Below the pieces are notes generated by a model. That model saw only the letters and a program-made list of their open reading frames with translations. It did not search any database and was not told where the DNA came from. A stretch of 64,000 nt of DNA from Schaalia canis (GTDB taxonomy: Bacteria; Actinomycetota; Actinomycetes; Actinomycetales; Actinomycetaceae), in contig NZ_RQZF01000002.1 in assembly GCF_003858455.1 (NCBI RefSeq), positions 310,001 through 374,000 of the forward strand, given 5' to 3'. The position numbers and the translations under genes are program-made. This document shows, piece by piece, positions 9,776 through 19,453 of the stretch. Within the stretch, counting starts at the first letter, position 1. The number at the start of each line of letters is the position of its first letter.

Positions 9776-10834
9776 TCAGGCGGCCAGAACCCACAGCGGA
9801 CGCGGCATTGTCGCCAATCCTGCCCGGCGGACCACCTCGTCAATCACGATCTGCGGAGTAGCGAGTTCGAAGTATTCGAAACGCAACACGATGAACCCGT
9901 GGGCTTCAAGACGTTTTTGACGCTGATCTCGCGCAGTCAGTGAGCGCAGAATCTGATCGGGGAACTCCCCGTATTTGTCTTTGCCATCGAACTCAATGAC
10001 GATCCGCGTCTTTCCCAGGCGGAAATCCACATAGTAGACGTCACCGCCGTCAAGGACAACGCCCTGAGTACGCACATCACGCAAGCCCGCTGCCTTGAGT
10101 ATCCACAGGAGTTCACGCTCCGGTACGGACTCACACCCCGCATCTGCAGCGGCGAGGACGACGCGAGCGCGCGCTTTACCGTGACAGCGAGGCATTTCCT
10201 CAAGGATGCTGAGAATCTCGGCACGAAGGAAGGTTTCGCGGCGACGGCTTTCCGCCATGCGAAAACGGTTAAAGGTGCTCATGCGTCGCAGTGCGCCACT
10301 CACAGTCACTACCGCCTGCTTGGGGCGTAGGGTGCAGGCGCATTGCGCGGCGGCATATTCACTAAGGGCCACACGCACCCCCTCAATGTTGCTCACCCAT
10401 TCACTGGGGACGTGTGCACCGTGACGCACAAGGCGCACAGCGGGCACCAGCGGGCCGCCAGGAATTTTCACCGCGGGAAGAATGGCTTCCTTACCGCCCC
10501 ACCTGCCAGAACGTGAGATGTGAACGTCGGGAAGAGCCTCGGTCATTTCAACGCCCGCCAGAAATAGTGCCGTGTCGTGACTGAGAACGTTGCGTTCGCC
10601 CAATGCCAGGGCGACCGCACAGGCCCGCAATAGGGTGATGCGGGCGTAAAGCTCCCATTTGCCCAAGCCATAGAGGTATCGGGTATGGACATAAACGTTA
10701 CGAAAGATGCGGATAATCTGGCCCTCCCTCAGGAGGGCGGCAGTCTGTTTGGATGTCGAACGGCGTGAGACCATAAGATTTGCGACGGCCATTTCGACGC
10801 TTGTGGCGGGGTCTGCAGGACGAGAAGTTCTCAT
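9776..10834 (-). CDS. DUF559-type endonuclease-like protein with AbiEi-like N-terminal region
   Basis: The ATG at 10834 gives 352 residues; GGTGGAGG lies almost against the start, so the exact start is uncertain and the frame continues upstream. The N-terminal third (TAALLREGQIIRIFRNVYV) resembles the wHTH region of type IV AbiEi-like antitoxin-domain proteins. The C-terminal part VYYVDFRLGKTRIVIEFDGKDKY, with Asp and Glu-Phe-Asp, followed by RDQRQKRLEAHGFIVLRFEYFE, is the DUF559/Vsr-like nuclease core. Such genes are common solitary genes in actinobacteria with unknown role. No cognate toxin gene is adjacent, so it is not called a toxin-antitoxin system. Confidence 0.75.
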   Translation of the reverse strand: MRTSRPADPATSVEMAVANLMVSRRSTSKQTAALLREGQIIRIFRNVYVHTRYLYGLGKWELYARITLLRACAVALALGERNVLSHDTALFLAGVEMTEALPDVHISRSGRWGGKEAILPAVKIPGGPLVPAVRLVRHGAHVPSEWVSNIEGVRVALSEYAAAQCACTLRPKQAVVTVSGALRRMSTFNRFRMAESRRRETFLRAEILSILEEMPRCHGKARARVVLAAADAGCESVPERELLWILKAAGLRDVRTQGVVLDGGDVYYVDFRLGKTRIVIEFDGKDKYGEFPDQILRSLTARDQRQKRLEAHGFIVLRFEYFELATPQIVIDEVVRRAGLATMPRPLWVLAA

Positions 10835-11200
10835 GCCTCCACCCTTACCGATGGCACTATTGCGCCGAAATCGGAGTGGCAACGCTGTGGATAACGGCGT
10901 TTCGTCCATGAGCCTGTGGAAAACCGCGCTAGCGGCAGCTCTTTTGCTGTCCTCTGAAAGCCCATCAGCGCCACAAACCTTCGTGGGCGGATCCCCTCTG
11001 CATCCAGATGTTGTCTGGTAGGGACAACCGTGGCCGCCAAGAAACGCCGCCCCCGCGCCCGCATGTGCAGTGAAAGCGAAAACCCCCGGATGAATGCCCT
11101 CATTTGTGCTGGACTCACACGCCGATGCTGGGAGCAACAACACACGAGCATTCGTTCATCAACTCGCTCAAGGGGGAGGCCAGCAGGCACAATAATTCCC
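10835..11200. other. Divergent intergenic region before sdaA
   Basis: The region holds promoters of the two divergent genes and dispersed element P3. A TGTGGATAA sequence, a perfect DnaA-box match on the minus strand, lies at 10886-10894 and may be fortuitous. Confidence 0.4.
11055..11135. repeat. Dispersed palindromic element P3
   Basis: The left arm is GCGCCCGCATGTGCAGTGA. The right arm TGGACTCACAC...GGGAGC (11110-11135) is interrupted by about seven bases. It is a diverged copy. Confidence 0.5.
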
Positions 11201-12853
11201 ATGGATCTTCGCCCAATCACTCCGACTGAGGAACTCACCCCAACCCCGCAGCCTGTTGCAGCTGCTGTCATCTCCGGGCAGGTCCATGCCACAGATGCGC
11301 CCCGACCACTGTCAGTTTTCGACATGTTCCGCGTGGGGATTGGCCCCTCTTCTTCTCACACAGTCGGCCCGATGCGCGCTGGTCTTGCCTTTGCCACTGA
11401 ACTGGCAACCTTGCCTGCACCTTCGCGCATTCACATTGACCTTTTTGGTTCCCTTGGTGCCACGGGTCGCGGTCACAATACCGACCGCGCGGTCCTGCTG
11501 GGCTTGGCTGGCTACTCTCCTGAGTCGGTATCGATTGAGACGGTTGAGTCCCTCCTGCCCGCAATTGCCCGCACAGGTAGGCTCCCTCTCCCTGGGGCGG
11601 CCTCGGTACCTTTTGATCTCACCACTGATATTCGTTTCCTTCCTGGAACGGTCCTGCCCTACCACGTCAATGCCTTGACAATTTCGGCGTGGGCGGAAGG
11701 CCATGACATCGCCGAACCAACTCTCACACGCACCTACTACTCGGTGGGCGGCGGTTTCGTCATGGCCCAAGTGAACGACGATCCAACGCACCCGATTGTG
11801 GAGGCCTTAGCGAGCGCCAGCGAAGCTGTGATCCCCGAGCAGCCCGCCCCTTTCCCCTTCGCCTCCTCGGATGCGCTTCTGCAGCAATGCGACGCTTCGG
11901 GCCTGTCGATAGCGCAGCTTGTGCGCGCCAATGAACTGTCTTTACGATCCGAGGGGGAACTCAACGCCTACCTGGATCAGATTGCGAACACCATGTTCGA
12001 TTGTGTCGATGCAGGTGTCGACGCGGCCGGTATTTTGCCTGGCGGTTTGGACGTGCCCCGTAGAGCCAGAACTCTGGCTCTGAAACTCGCTGAGCGCGCG
12101 CAAGCCAGCACCCTACCCGAAGGATCGACAAACACTTTGCAGTGGGCAGCAACCGCCCAGGATCCCATGCGCGCAATGGATTGGGTGAATCTTTTTGCCC
12201 TTGCTGTGAACGAGGAAAATGCTGCAGGACACCGAATCGTCACTGCGCCAACTAATGGGGCAGCAGGCGTGATTCCAGCAGTGCTCGGGTATTTGGTGTC
12301 CTACTGCCCAGAGGCAGGGGCCACCGATCCGACTTTCGTCCCCTCTGCAGAAGCGCCGATGTCTTCCTTCTTGCTAGACCCGTCTGATGAGCGCGAATGC
12401 GCTCATGCTCGCAGACAGGGTGTTCATGATTTCCTTCTGGCAGCAACGGCGATTGGCGCGCTCATTAAGACGAATGCGTCTATTGCGGGGGCCGAGGTCG
12501 GATGCCAGGGCGAGGTCGGTTCAGCATCGGCAATGGCAGCTGCTGGCTTAGCTCAAGCCTTGGGTGGATCTCCCCGTCAGGTGGAGAATGCTGCAGAGAT
12601 TGCCATGGAACATTCTTTGGGGTTGACCTGTGATCCTGTGGCCGGTTTGGTCCAGATTCCCTGTATTGAACGTAATGCGATTGCCGCGGTGAAGGCAATT
12701 AATGCTGCGCGCATGGCGTTGTGGGGCGACGGGCGCCACACGGTGAGCCTGGATGTGGCGATTGAAACCATGCGCCAGACGGGGATCGACATGCTGTCAA
12801 AGTACAAGGAGACCTCAGCTGGTGGCCTTGCTGTGAATGTTGTGGAGTGCTGA
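11201..12853 (+). CDS. sdaA: L-serine ammonia-lyase, iron-sulfur type, single chain
   Basis: The enzyme deaminates L-serine to pyruvate. From ATG 11201 it has 550 residues; the frame runs further upstream through element P3, so the downstream ATG is preferred. No clear ribosome site is seen. The beta domain starts at SVFDMFRVGIGPSSSHTVGPM. The alpha domain has APTNGAAGVIPAVL and the three cluster cysteines in GCQGEVG, LTCDPV and IPCIERN. An about 30-residue insertion between VSYCPEAG and HDFLLAA is longer than in the E. coli enzyme. RidA lies nearby. Confidence 0.94.
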   Translation: MDLRPITPTEELTPTPQPVAAAVISGQVHATDAPRPLSVFDMFRVGIGPSSSHTVGPMRAGLAFATELATLPAPSRIHIDLFGSLGATGRGHNTDRAVLLGLAGYSPESVSIETVESLLPAIARTGRLPLPGAASVPFDLTTDIRFLPGTVLPYHVNALTISAWAEGHDIAEPTLTRTYYSVGGGFVMAQVNDDPTHPIVEALASASEAVIPEQPAPFPFASSDALLQQCDASGLSIAQLVRANELSLRSEGELNAYLDQIANTMFDCVDAGVDAAGILPGGLDVPRRARTLALKLAERAQASTLPEGSTNTLQWAATAQDPMRAMDWVNLFALAVNEENAAGHRIVTAPTNGAAGVIPAVLGYLVSYCPEAGATDPTFVPSAEAPMSSFLLDPSDERECAHARRQGVHDFLLAATAIGALIKTNASIAGAEVGCQGEVGSASAMAAAGLAQALGGSPRQVENAAEIAMEHSLGLTCDPVAGLVQIPCIERNAIAAVKAINAARMALWGDGRHTVSLDVAIETMRQTGIDMLSKYKETSAGGLAVNVVEC

Positions 12854-12956
12854 CCTCTACCTCCTGCATTGCATCTGCCGCTTCCTTGTTGTTCCTTTGT
12901 GCTGACTTCCACTGATTCCTTCTGTTTTCCTCGCGCCTGGAGTGCGGAGGGTTCAA

Positions 12957-13032
12957 GCGCCCCCGCATGTGCACTCAAGCAAACAATGAGCCACAGCGGG
13001 GTCACACCGCGCCTGTGAGCACACCTGGGCGC
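12957..13032. repeat. Dispersed palindromic element P4
   Basis: Left arm CCCCGCATGTGCACTCA ends at 12977 and right arm TGAGCACACCTGGGCGC spans 13016-13032. Confidence 0.7.
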
Positions 13033-13166
13033 ACGCCGGAGGCGCGGGTGGGCATATTGGTGGCGAAAGTGATTGTTGAATCACCATGGGCTTCTTGGGA
13101 TACATCCGCATAGCGGGATGCGACACGCCGCTTTGTCTGGAAGTTTCGGGGGAATTTCCGGAGGGT

Positions 13167-13339
13167 TTATCCACAGATGTGGACTCCCCGGATCATCCGT
13201 GTCCACAGCTTGTGTATAGATCCACGAGGGAGGGAATGGGGCAGATTCGGGGTGTCTGCGCCCCCTTGAGAGGGCGTCAGCATCACTGACTCAGATGTTG
13301 TTGATCACTGTATTGTCAGCATCCACAGAGCTATCCACA
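13167..13339. promoter_or_regulatory. Cluster of DnaA-box-like sites
   Basis: TTATCCACA at 13167-13175 matches the DnaA-box consensus exactly. CTATACACA on the minus strand (13211-13219) and CTATCCACA (13331-13339) each differ at one base. They precede the NrdR boxes and nrdH. DnaA control of nrd genes is known in E. coli; here it is inference. Confidence 0.45.
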
Positions 13340-13362
13340 CGAATTGCGCCATTCGCCCCCAA

Positions 13363-13410
13363 ACACAACATCTTGGGGTGATCGACCGAAAGCAACACAA
13401 GGTGTAGTGT
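13363..13410 (+). promoter_or_regulatory. Paired NrdR boxes
   Basis: Two 16-base sites, ACACAACATCTTGGGG (13363-13378) and ACACAAGGTGTAGTGT (13395-13410), resemble the NrdR consensus ACACWATATATWGTGT. Their starts are 32 bases apart, about three helical turns, as in known NrdR pairs. They lie about 100 bases before nrdH. Confidence 0.8.
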
Positions 13411-13506
13411 TAGTACACGAGATACGGCGCACGACGCCACTATGAATAACAAACGTGTGATTACGTGCGTGTATGCACTTTTCACCCCCTAGGCCGGAGG
13501 AATCTT

Positions 13507-13770
13507 ATGACGATCACCGTCTACACCAAGCCGATGTGCGTCCAGTGCACTGCGACCTACCGCGCCCTCGATAAGCAGGGCCTTCCCTACACCTCTGTCG
13601 ATGTCTCCGAAGACATGGAAGCCCTTGAGTTCATCAAGGGACTGGGCTACCAGCAAGCCCCCGTTGTCATCGCCGGCGACGACCACTGGAGCGGATACCG
13701 CCCCGACCGCATCAAGGCCGCTGCTGCCGCCTTCGAAACTTCCTCTGCTTTGCGCGTCGCCCAGGCCTGA
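13507..13770 (+). CDS. nrdH: NrdH glutaredoxin-like redoxin
   Basis: The 87-residue protein starts at ATG 13507 with GGAGGAATCTT just upstream. It carries the CxxC motif (CVQC) after VYTKP, the QAPVV cis-Pro stretch and WSGYRPDRI, which separates NrdH from glutaredoxins. It supplies electrons to the class Ib ribonucleotide reductase encoded downstream. It is first in nrdHIE. Confidence 0.96.
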   Translation: MTITVYTKPMCVQCTATYRALDKQGLPYTSVDVSEDMEALEFIKGLGYQQAPVVIAGDDHWSGYRPDRIKAAAAAFETSSALRVAQA

Positions 13771-13883
13771 TAGCCCTATCCCGGCCACCAGAGGTGGCCG
13801 GGATACGTGCATCTACCCGCGCCGCAGCCCCAACACTACGGGCCTGCACCCCGCAACGCACAGATTCCCCAGGAGGACACGGG

Positions 13884-14285
13884 ATGGTCAAGGTTGTCTA
13901 TTTCTCGTCAGCGACCGGCAACACTCGTCGCTTCGTTGAGAAACTCGGCTTCCCTGCCGCCCGAATCCCTCTGCGCGCGGCGGATCCTTTCCTAAGTGTG
14001 GACTACGATTACGTGTTGATCGTCCCCACCTACGGCGGAGGCAATCGCAAGGGAGCCGTCCCCAAACAGGTCATCACTTTCCTCAATGATCCGACGAATC
14101 GCAGCCACTGCCGAGGGGTCATTTCGTCAGGAAACACAAACTTTGGCACTGCCTACGGCCTCGCTGGCGACATTGTTGCCGCGAAATTGGGAGTGCCACA
14201 TATGTACAAGTTCGAGCTCCTTGGAACCTCCGAGGACGTCTCCCGAGTTCAGAATGGACTGGAAGAATTTTGGCAGAGAATCTGA
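13884..14285 (+). CDS. nrdI: NrdI flavodoxin-like protein
   Basis: ATG 13884 follows AGGAGG and gives 133 residues. The FMN loop [24 protein letters not shown] and [16 protein letters not shown] identify NrdI, which supplies the oxidant for the dimanganese cofactor of NrdF. An upstream in-frame start exists but lacks a ribosome site. The stop overlaps the nrdE start. Confidence 0.95.
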   Translation: MVKVVYFSSATGNTRRFVEKLGFPAARIPLRAADPFLSVDYDYVLIVPTYGGGNRKGAVPKQVITFLNDPTNRSHCRGVISSGNTNFGTAYGLAGDIVAAKLGVPHMYKFELLGTSEDVSRVQNGLEEFWQRI

Positions 14286-16426
14286 CCGACACCGGCCTGG
14301 AGGAAGTTCCCAGCCCAGAGCTGGACTACCATGCACTCAACGCCCAGCTCAACCTCTACACCGAAGATGGGCTGATTAATTTCGAGGCCGACCGTGCGGC
14401 GGCTCGCCAGTACTTCCTGCAGCATGTCAACCAGAACACCGTTTTCTTCCATGATCTGGAAGAAAAACTCACCTACCTGGTGGACGAGGGCTACTACGAA
14501 GGTCATGTCCTTGACCAATACGATTTCGCTGACGTGAAGGCGCTGTACAAGCAGGCGTACGCTCACAAGTTCCGCTTCCCCACTTTCCTGGGTGCCTTCA
14601 AGTACTACACCTCGTACACGCTTAAGACTTTCGACGGTAAGCGCTACCTGGAACGCTTCGAGGACCGCATTGTCATGGTCGCCCTCTACCTGGCGCGCGG
14701 CGACATTCAACTGGCCCAGCACCTCGTTGACGAGATGATGACCGGTCGTTTCCAGCCCGCAACACCCACCTTCCTTAATGCTGGTAAAGCTGCCCGTGGC
14801 GAGCTCGTCTCCTGCTTCCTGCTGCGCATTGAAGACAATATGGAGTCCATCGCCCGCGGCATTAACTCCGCCCTGCAGCTTTCTAAGCGCGGCGGCGGCG
14901 TGGCACTCTCGCTAACAAACCTGCGTGAATCCGGGGCCCCCATTAAGAAGATCCAGAACCAGTCTTCGGGCATTATTCCCGTCATGAAGTTGCTGGAGGA
15001 TTCCTTCTCCTACGCCAATCAGCTTGGCGCCCGCCAGGGTGCTGGCGCGGTTTACCTGCACGCCCACCACCCTGACATCATGGCCTTCCTCGACACGAAG
15101 CGTGAAAACGCCGACGAGAAGATCCGTATTAAGACCCTCTCCCTGGGCGTGGTCATCCCTGATATCACCTTCGAGCTGGCTCGTAATAACGAGGACATGT
15201 ACCTGTTCAGCCCCTACGACATTGAGCGCGTCTACGGGATACCTTTCACGGAAATCTCTATCACCGAGAAGTACCGCGAAATGGTCAATGATGGGCGCAT
15301 CCACAAGAAGAAAATCAACGCTCGCCGTTTCTTCCAGACCCTAGCTGAAATCCAGTTCGAGTCCGGCTACCCCTACATTGTCTTTGAGGATACGGTGAAT
15401 CGCGCCAACCCCATTGATGGCCGCATCACCATGTCGAATCTGTGCTCGGAGATCCTGCAGGTCTCTGAGGCGTCCACCTTCAATGATGACCTGTCCTACT
15501 CCTACGTTGGTAAGGACATCTCCTGCAACCTGGGGTCGCTCAATATTGCCAAGACCATGGATTCGCCTGACTTCCAGGCCACGGTTGAAAGCGCTATCCG
15601 TGCCCTGACCGCCGTGTCGGACCTGTCGGATATCCAGTCGGTGCCTTCCGTTGCTCGCGGTAACGCCATGAGCCACGCCATTGGCTTGGGGCAGATGAAC
15701 CTGCACGGATACCTGGCCCGTGAGCATATCCACTACGGCTCCGAGGAAGCCCTGGATTTCACCAACATGTACTTCCTGGCTATCACCTATGCGGCGATTA
15801 AGGCCTCGAATACCATTGCCCGCGAGCGCGGTGAGTCCTTCGTTGGCTTTGAGCGTTCGAAGTACGCGTCGGGCGAGTACTTTGAGAAGTACATTAATGG
15901 CGATTGGACACCTCAGACTGAGCGTGTGCGCGAGCTGCTGGCGGCTTCAACGATCTACATTCCCACTGCGGATGATTGGCGTCAGCTGGCCGCTGACGTG
16001 GCTGAGTTCGGCATGTACAACCAGAATCTGCAGGCCATTCCGCCGACCGGTTCGATCAGCTACATCAACAACTCGACCTCCTCGATTCACCCGATTGTCT
16101 CCAAGATCGAGATCCGCAAGGAAGGCAAGATTGGTCGCGTCTACTACCCGGCGCCTTACATGACCAATGAGAACCTGGAGTTCTACCGCGATGCCTACGA
16201 GATTGGCCCCGAGGCCATTATCGACACCTATGCGGTGGCCACTCAGCACGTTGATCAGGGCTTGTCGCTGACCTTGTTCTACCCGGACACGGTGACGACC
16301 CGTGACCTCAATAAGTCCTACATTTACGCCTGGAGGAAGGGCGTGAAGACCCTCTACTACGTGCGTCTGCGCCAGATGGCTTTGGAGGGCACCGAGGTTG
16401 AGGGTTGCGTGTCCTGCATGCTCTGA
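14270..16426 (+). CDS. nrdE: Class Ib ribonucleoside-diphosphate reductase alpha subunit
   Basis: The 718-residue catalytic subunit starts at a TTG that overlaps the last 16 bases of nrdI, with GGAAG upstream; no in-frame ATG lies close behind. Key elements are [20 protein letters not shown] with an active-site Cys, the NLCSEIL motif, [19 protein letters not shown], and the C-terminal redox pair CVSC in EGCVSCML, which NrdH reduces. It lacks the N-terminal ATP cone expected of class Ia. A hairpin terminator ends the operon, and nrdF is not here but at 46.1 kb. Confidence 0.96.
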   Translation: MAENLTDTGLEEVPSPELDYHALNAQLNLYTEDGLINFEADRAAARQYFLQHVNQNTVFFHDLEEKLTYLVDEGYYEGHVLDQYDFADVKALYKQAYAHKFRFPTFLGAFKYYTSYTLKTFDGKRYLERFEDRIVMVALYLARGDIQLAQHLVDEMMTGRFQPATPTFLNAGKAARGELVSCFLLRIEDNMESIARGINSALQLSKRGGGVALSLTNLRESGAPIKKIQNQSSGIIPVMKLLEDSFSYANQLGARQGAGAVYLHAHHPDIMAFLDTKRENADEKIRIKTLSLGVVIPDITFELARNNEDMYLFSPYDIERVYGIPFTEISITEKYREMVNDGRIHKKKINARRFFQTLAEIQFESGYPYIVFEDTVNRANPIDGRITMSNLCSEILQVSEASTFNDDLSYSYVGKDISCNLGSLNIAKTMDSPDFQATVESAIRALTAVSDLSDIQSVPSVARGNAMSHAIGLGQMNLHGYLAREHIHYGSEEALDFTNMYFLAITYAAIKASNTIARERGESFVGFERSKYASGEYFEKYINGDWTPQTERVRELLAASTIYIPTADDWRQLAADVAEFGMYNQNLQAIPPTGSISYINNSTSSIHPIVSKIEIRKEGKIGRVYYPAPYMTNENLEFYRDAYEIGPEAIIDTYAVATQHVDQGLSLTLFYPDTVTTRDLNKSYIYAWRKGVKTLYYVRLRQMALEGTEVEGCVSCML

Positions 16427-16519
16427 TCCTGCAGGGTTGGTGCACTCAAGGTGTGACGCCGTATGAGTGAATGACTACGGGCATTGACTGGCGTGAATAA
16501 TGAGTCACGCGCTGCTAAT

Positions 16520-16559
16520 AGTGTGGCCCACCGGCTTGAGGAAGTCGGTGGGCCACACT
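16520..16559 (+). terminator. Terminator of nrdHIE
   Basis: AGTGTGGCCCACCG (16520-16533) pairs perfectly with CGGTGGGCCACACT (16546-16559). Confidence 0.75.
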
Positions 16560-16772
16560 GCATATGTTGGTGGTTTTCATCCATGGCATCGAGCCACCGA
16601 GCTTGGCATGCCATCCAATCATCGTCACTCAGTGATGCCTGCGTGCGCGGGCTGAGCACCGCATCTGGTTGCCCTGCTGCCGTGCTGCGTCCGAGCAAGT
16701 CACCGTGGCCGCACGTCCCATCAAACCATCATGCGTGGTCGCTAGGTTACGCGCGGCTGACTAGCTGAGCTT

Positions 16773-16846
16773 GCACCCACATGTGCCTCCACCGGATTCC
16801 ACGGCCGAATGAGCTCAGTATTGCCTTGGAGTCACATGTAGGCGCC
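16773..16846. repeat. Dispersed palindromic element P5
   Basis: Left arm GCACCCACATGTGCCTCCA (16773-16791) and right arm TGGAGTCACATGTAGGCGCC (16827-16846) lie between convergent genes. Confidence 0.7.
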
Positions 16847-16920
16847 GCCATGCTTTTCACTGCGCTCAAATTAAGCTCAGACGAGGCGTTGAGGTGGCGT
16901 CTGTTGACGCGCTCTGGTTT

Positions 16921-19437
16921 TTAGCTGACCTTTTCGACCTCAATAAGCACGGCTGTGCCGGGCAGGATATGCGGGGGACGGATTCCCCACTCGCTCAATA
17001 CCGCCCCGGGTACACAGGCACCTTCTTCGTTCCACCACTCTAGGTCAGAGCGGCATGAAGGATTGCGCAGGCTTTCATAGAGCTCCGGCCCACCGTAGGG
17101 ACGCACTCTGTAGAGAGCATCCGCCTCCAGCTCGGGTAGGCGCATCAGGCCGTAGGGGTAGTGTTCGGAAGTGTCACGAGCGGCAAAGCACCACACCGAC
17201 CAGCGCTCATCTGGGGAAACGAGTCCATCGAGTCGCACAGCAGGGTCGGTGATGTCAGCGTGGACGGCGCGTGCTCCCCACGCCGGATTCTGGCTACTTT
17301 CAGGCAGCCCATTCTCGCCCGCGATCAGCGGATTTTGCGCTGACCATTCGCGTCGGGCCTGCGTGTAGAGGGCAATCCAGCGGCGTAGGGGTGCCAGCTG
17401 TTCGTCGTCCATTGTCAGGATGTTCCACTCGATGCCGAGGTGTCCGCTGAAGGCTACCGAGGCGCGCGTGGCCAGTCGAGTGAAGCGGCCGGTCATGTGC
17501 GAGGGTGATTCGGCAATGTGGGCGCCGATCATTTCCGGTGGAACCAGCAGGGAGGTGTGTCGTTGAATGTCGACTCTTTCCAAGGGATCGGTGCAGTCTG
17601 ATGCCCATACTCGGTCGGTTCGACTGAGGATGCCCAGGTCAATTCGACCTCCGCCTGAGGAGCAGGATTCAATCTCAAGGTGGCCGAATCGCTCCCGTAG
17701 GGCGTCAAGCAGTGCGTAGAGGGCAAGGGTTTGGCCGTGTACGGCCGGGCGACCCGTGTAAGGGGAGATTGCTTCGGTCACGAAACGGTTGTGATCCCAC
17801 TTGATGTAGTCGATTCCCAGCGCCTCAACAAGGGTGCTGATCTCTGTGTAGAGGTAGTCCCAGGCTTCAGGGTTGGCGAGGTCAATGACGTACTGGTCGC
17901 GTCCCGGCAGAGGCAGACGTGAAGGTTCGGGGCGAAGCACCCATTCGGGGTGGGTTCGGGCAATGTCAGAGTCAAGGCTGATCATTTCCGGCTCAAACCA
18001 GAGTCCGAACTCCATGCCAAGGGAGTGCACAAGCTCTGCGATGGCGTTGAGTCCTCGCGGCCAAACCTCGGTGTCAACCTGCCAGTCGCCAAGGGCTCGC
18101 GTGTCGTTTCGGCGGCCTTTGAACCATCCATCGTCGATGACGAAGCGTTCAACCCCCACGTGGGCGGCGCGTCGGGCGAGGTCCATCATGGTCTGCTCGT
18201 CGTGGTTGAAGTAGACCGCTTCCCAGGTGTTGAGGGTGACGGGGCGGGGTCGGTTCACGAAGTGGGGGTGTTGGGCGCGCAGGCGGGCATGGTAGCGCGA
18301 GGCGATCTCGTTGAGTCCGTTTCCCCAGGAGGCAACGAGTTCGGGCGTGGTGTAGTGCTCTCCGTTCTGGAGCGTAATTTCGCCAGGATAGAGGAGTTCT
18401 CCTGCCCCGATGAGTCCATGCGTGTAGGGAGTACGGATGGCGAAATGTGTGCCGTTTCCACTCCAGGCCAGGTGCACAGCGTGGGTGCGTCCGTGTTCGA
18501 AGCTGAATCCGGGCTCTCCTGCGCTGATCAGGAGGCTCGTGTTGAAGTCGGGCCGTCCCATCCAGCTTTCTTTACTGAAGAATCCTTCAGTGAGGGGTTG
18601 GCGCTGGGGGGAGCGTTCACGCAGGTGGTGGCCTGTGTGTGTGAGAAGTTCTGTGGCGCCTGCGGGTAGCGGGAGGCTGAGCCAGAGGCGTCCGATGCTC
18701 AGGGGATCGTCTGAGCGGTTGATGAGGGTGGCGCGTTCACTGACGAGGCCGTGGGCGTCGACGGATAGATCGATGATGAGGTCAATGTGGGCGGCTTCAT
18801 CGGTGGCGTGGATGGTGCATCCGCCTGCCACAACGGGGGCGCTGTTGGGGCCTGAATCGTGCTGTGCGCTCCCACCTGTGAGCTCAGAGTCGTTTCCTGG
18901 TGTTTCAGGGGGGATGGCTGCGTTGGATTCACACCTGGGAGCGGAGGCAGTGCCGTGCTGAGGGGTGGAGGCGCCCAGGGGATGAGTGGAGGTGCTCAGG
19001 TGGCGAGTGGAGGTGCCCTGGGGGTAGGTGGAGGCGCCCAGGGGGTGAGGGTCGATGCGGATGGTGCGGAACGCTGGGAAGATTTCCCGGCCTTCGCGTT
19101 GGATGCTGATCAGTGGCGTGCCAGTCCAGGCTTCAGCCTGGGTGGGGAGCAGGCTCGGGTGTTCTGGCGCTTCCACGCCTGCACCGAGGATCTGGGCTTT
19201 TTGAGCGCGAAGGAGTGAGTTCTTCGCGGGCGAGGACAGCGTGCTCCCCTCCACCGTGTCCGCGTTGCCGGGCGTAGGGGTGCCAGCGTGACGGCCCAAT
19301 AGGGACGAAGGGAATGCTGGCCCCCAGTAGCTGATGACCGGCAAACCATCACTTGGGCAGGACAGGACGAGGCTCGTTGCGGGGCGAGCGCTGGTCGCAT
19401 CTGACGTGTGCGTGAGGTGGAGGGTGGAGGGGAGCAT
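16921..19437 (-). CDS. GH36 family alpha-galactosidase
   Basis: The 838-residue enzyme has no signal peptide, so it is probably cytoplasmic. The (beta/alpha)8 domain carries WEAVYFNHDE, FVIDDGWFKGRRND and EFGLWFEPEMIS, the nucleophile Asp in DYIKWDHNR (about residue 548) and the acid/base Asp in SDCTDPLERVDIQ (about 611). These are GH36 hallmarks. The N-terminal beta-sandwich is interrupted at about residues 130-190 by a disordered insert made of four heptapeptide repeats (HPLGAST type) plus an in-frame copy of dispersed element P6. It starts 16 bases after the GH16 stop, behind GAGG, so the two are an operon. Likely substrates are alpha-galactosides brought in by the divergent ABC system. 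Confidence 0.93.
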   Translation of the reverse strand: MLPSTLHLTHTSDATSARPATSLVLSCPSDGLPVISYWGPAFPSSLLGRHAGTPTPGNADTVEGSTLSSPAKNSLLRAQKAQILGAGVEAPEHPSLLPTQAEAWTGTPLISIQREGREIFPAFRTIRIDPHPLGASTYPQGTSTRHLSTSTHPLGASTPQHGTASAPRCESNAAIPPETPGNDSELTGGSAQHDSGPNSAPVVAGGCTIHATDEAAHIDLIIDLSVDAHGLVSERATLINRSDDPLSIGRLWLSLPLPAGATELLTHTGHHLRERSPQRQPLTEGFFSKESWMGRPDFNTSLLISAGEPGFSFEHGRTHAVHLAWSGNGTHFAIRTPYTHGLIGAGELLYPGEITLQNGEHYTTPELVASWGNGLNEIASRYHARLRAQHPHFVNRPRPVTLNTWEAVYFNHDEQTMMDLARRAAHVGVERFVIDDGWFKGRRNDTRALGDWQVDTEVWPRGLNAIAELVHSLGMEFGLWFEPEMISLDSDIARTHPEWVLRPEPSRLPLPGRDQYVIDLANPEAWDYLYTEISTLVEALGIDYIKWDHNRFVTEAISPYTGRPAVHGQTLALYALLDALRERFGHLEIESCSSGGGRIDLGILSRTDRVWASDCTDPLERVDIQRHTSLLVPPEMIGAHIAESPSHMTGRFTRLATRASVAFSGHLGIEWNILTMDDEQLAPLRRWIALYTQARREWSAQNPLIAGENGLPESSQNPAWGARAVHADITDPAVRLDGLVSPDERWSVWCFAARDTSEHYPYGLMRLPELEADALYRVRPYGGPELYESLRNPSCRSDLEWWNEEGACVPGAVLSEWGIRPPHILPGTAVLIEVEKVS
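18868..18942. repeat. Dispersed palindromic element P6, inside the GH36 gene
   Basis: Arms GCTCCCACCTGTGAGCTCA (18868-18886) and GGATTCACACCTGGGAGC (18925-18942) lie in frame in the coding sequence. The length is 75 bp, a multiple of three. Confidence 0.7.
18965..19048. repeat. Four 21-bp tandem repeats in the GH36 gene
   Basis: Four consecutive imperfect 21-bp units begin GTGGAGG (18965, 18986, 19007, 19028). They encode a Ser/Thr-rich heptapeptide (HPLGAST, YPQGTST, RHLSTST, HPLGAST). Confidence 0.9.
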
Positions 19438-19453
19438 GTTCGCCTCTACTGGT

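Larger units (their letters stand above)
12854..13506. other. Long regulatory region upstream of nrdHIE
   Basis: About 650 bases hold element P4, several DnaA-box-like sequences and paired NrdR boxes. No open frame here has a ribosome site or recognisable domain. Confidence 0.7.
16427..16920. other. Intergenic region between nrdE and the GH36 gene
   Basis: The two genes converge. The region holds the nrdHIE terminator (16520-16559) and element P5. No gene is supported. Confidence 0.6.

Noticed and set aside
9776-10834. A type IV toxin-antitoxin system
   Set aside because: Only the AbiEi-like N-terminal region is present; there is no adjacent nucleotidyltransferase toxin, and the C-terminus is a nuclease-like fold.
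13167-13339. A replication origin, from the DnaA-box cluster
   Set aside because: Only about three boxes, no AT-rich unwinding region and no dnaA, dnaN or rpmH nearby.
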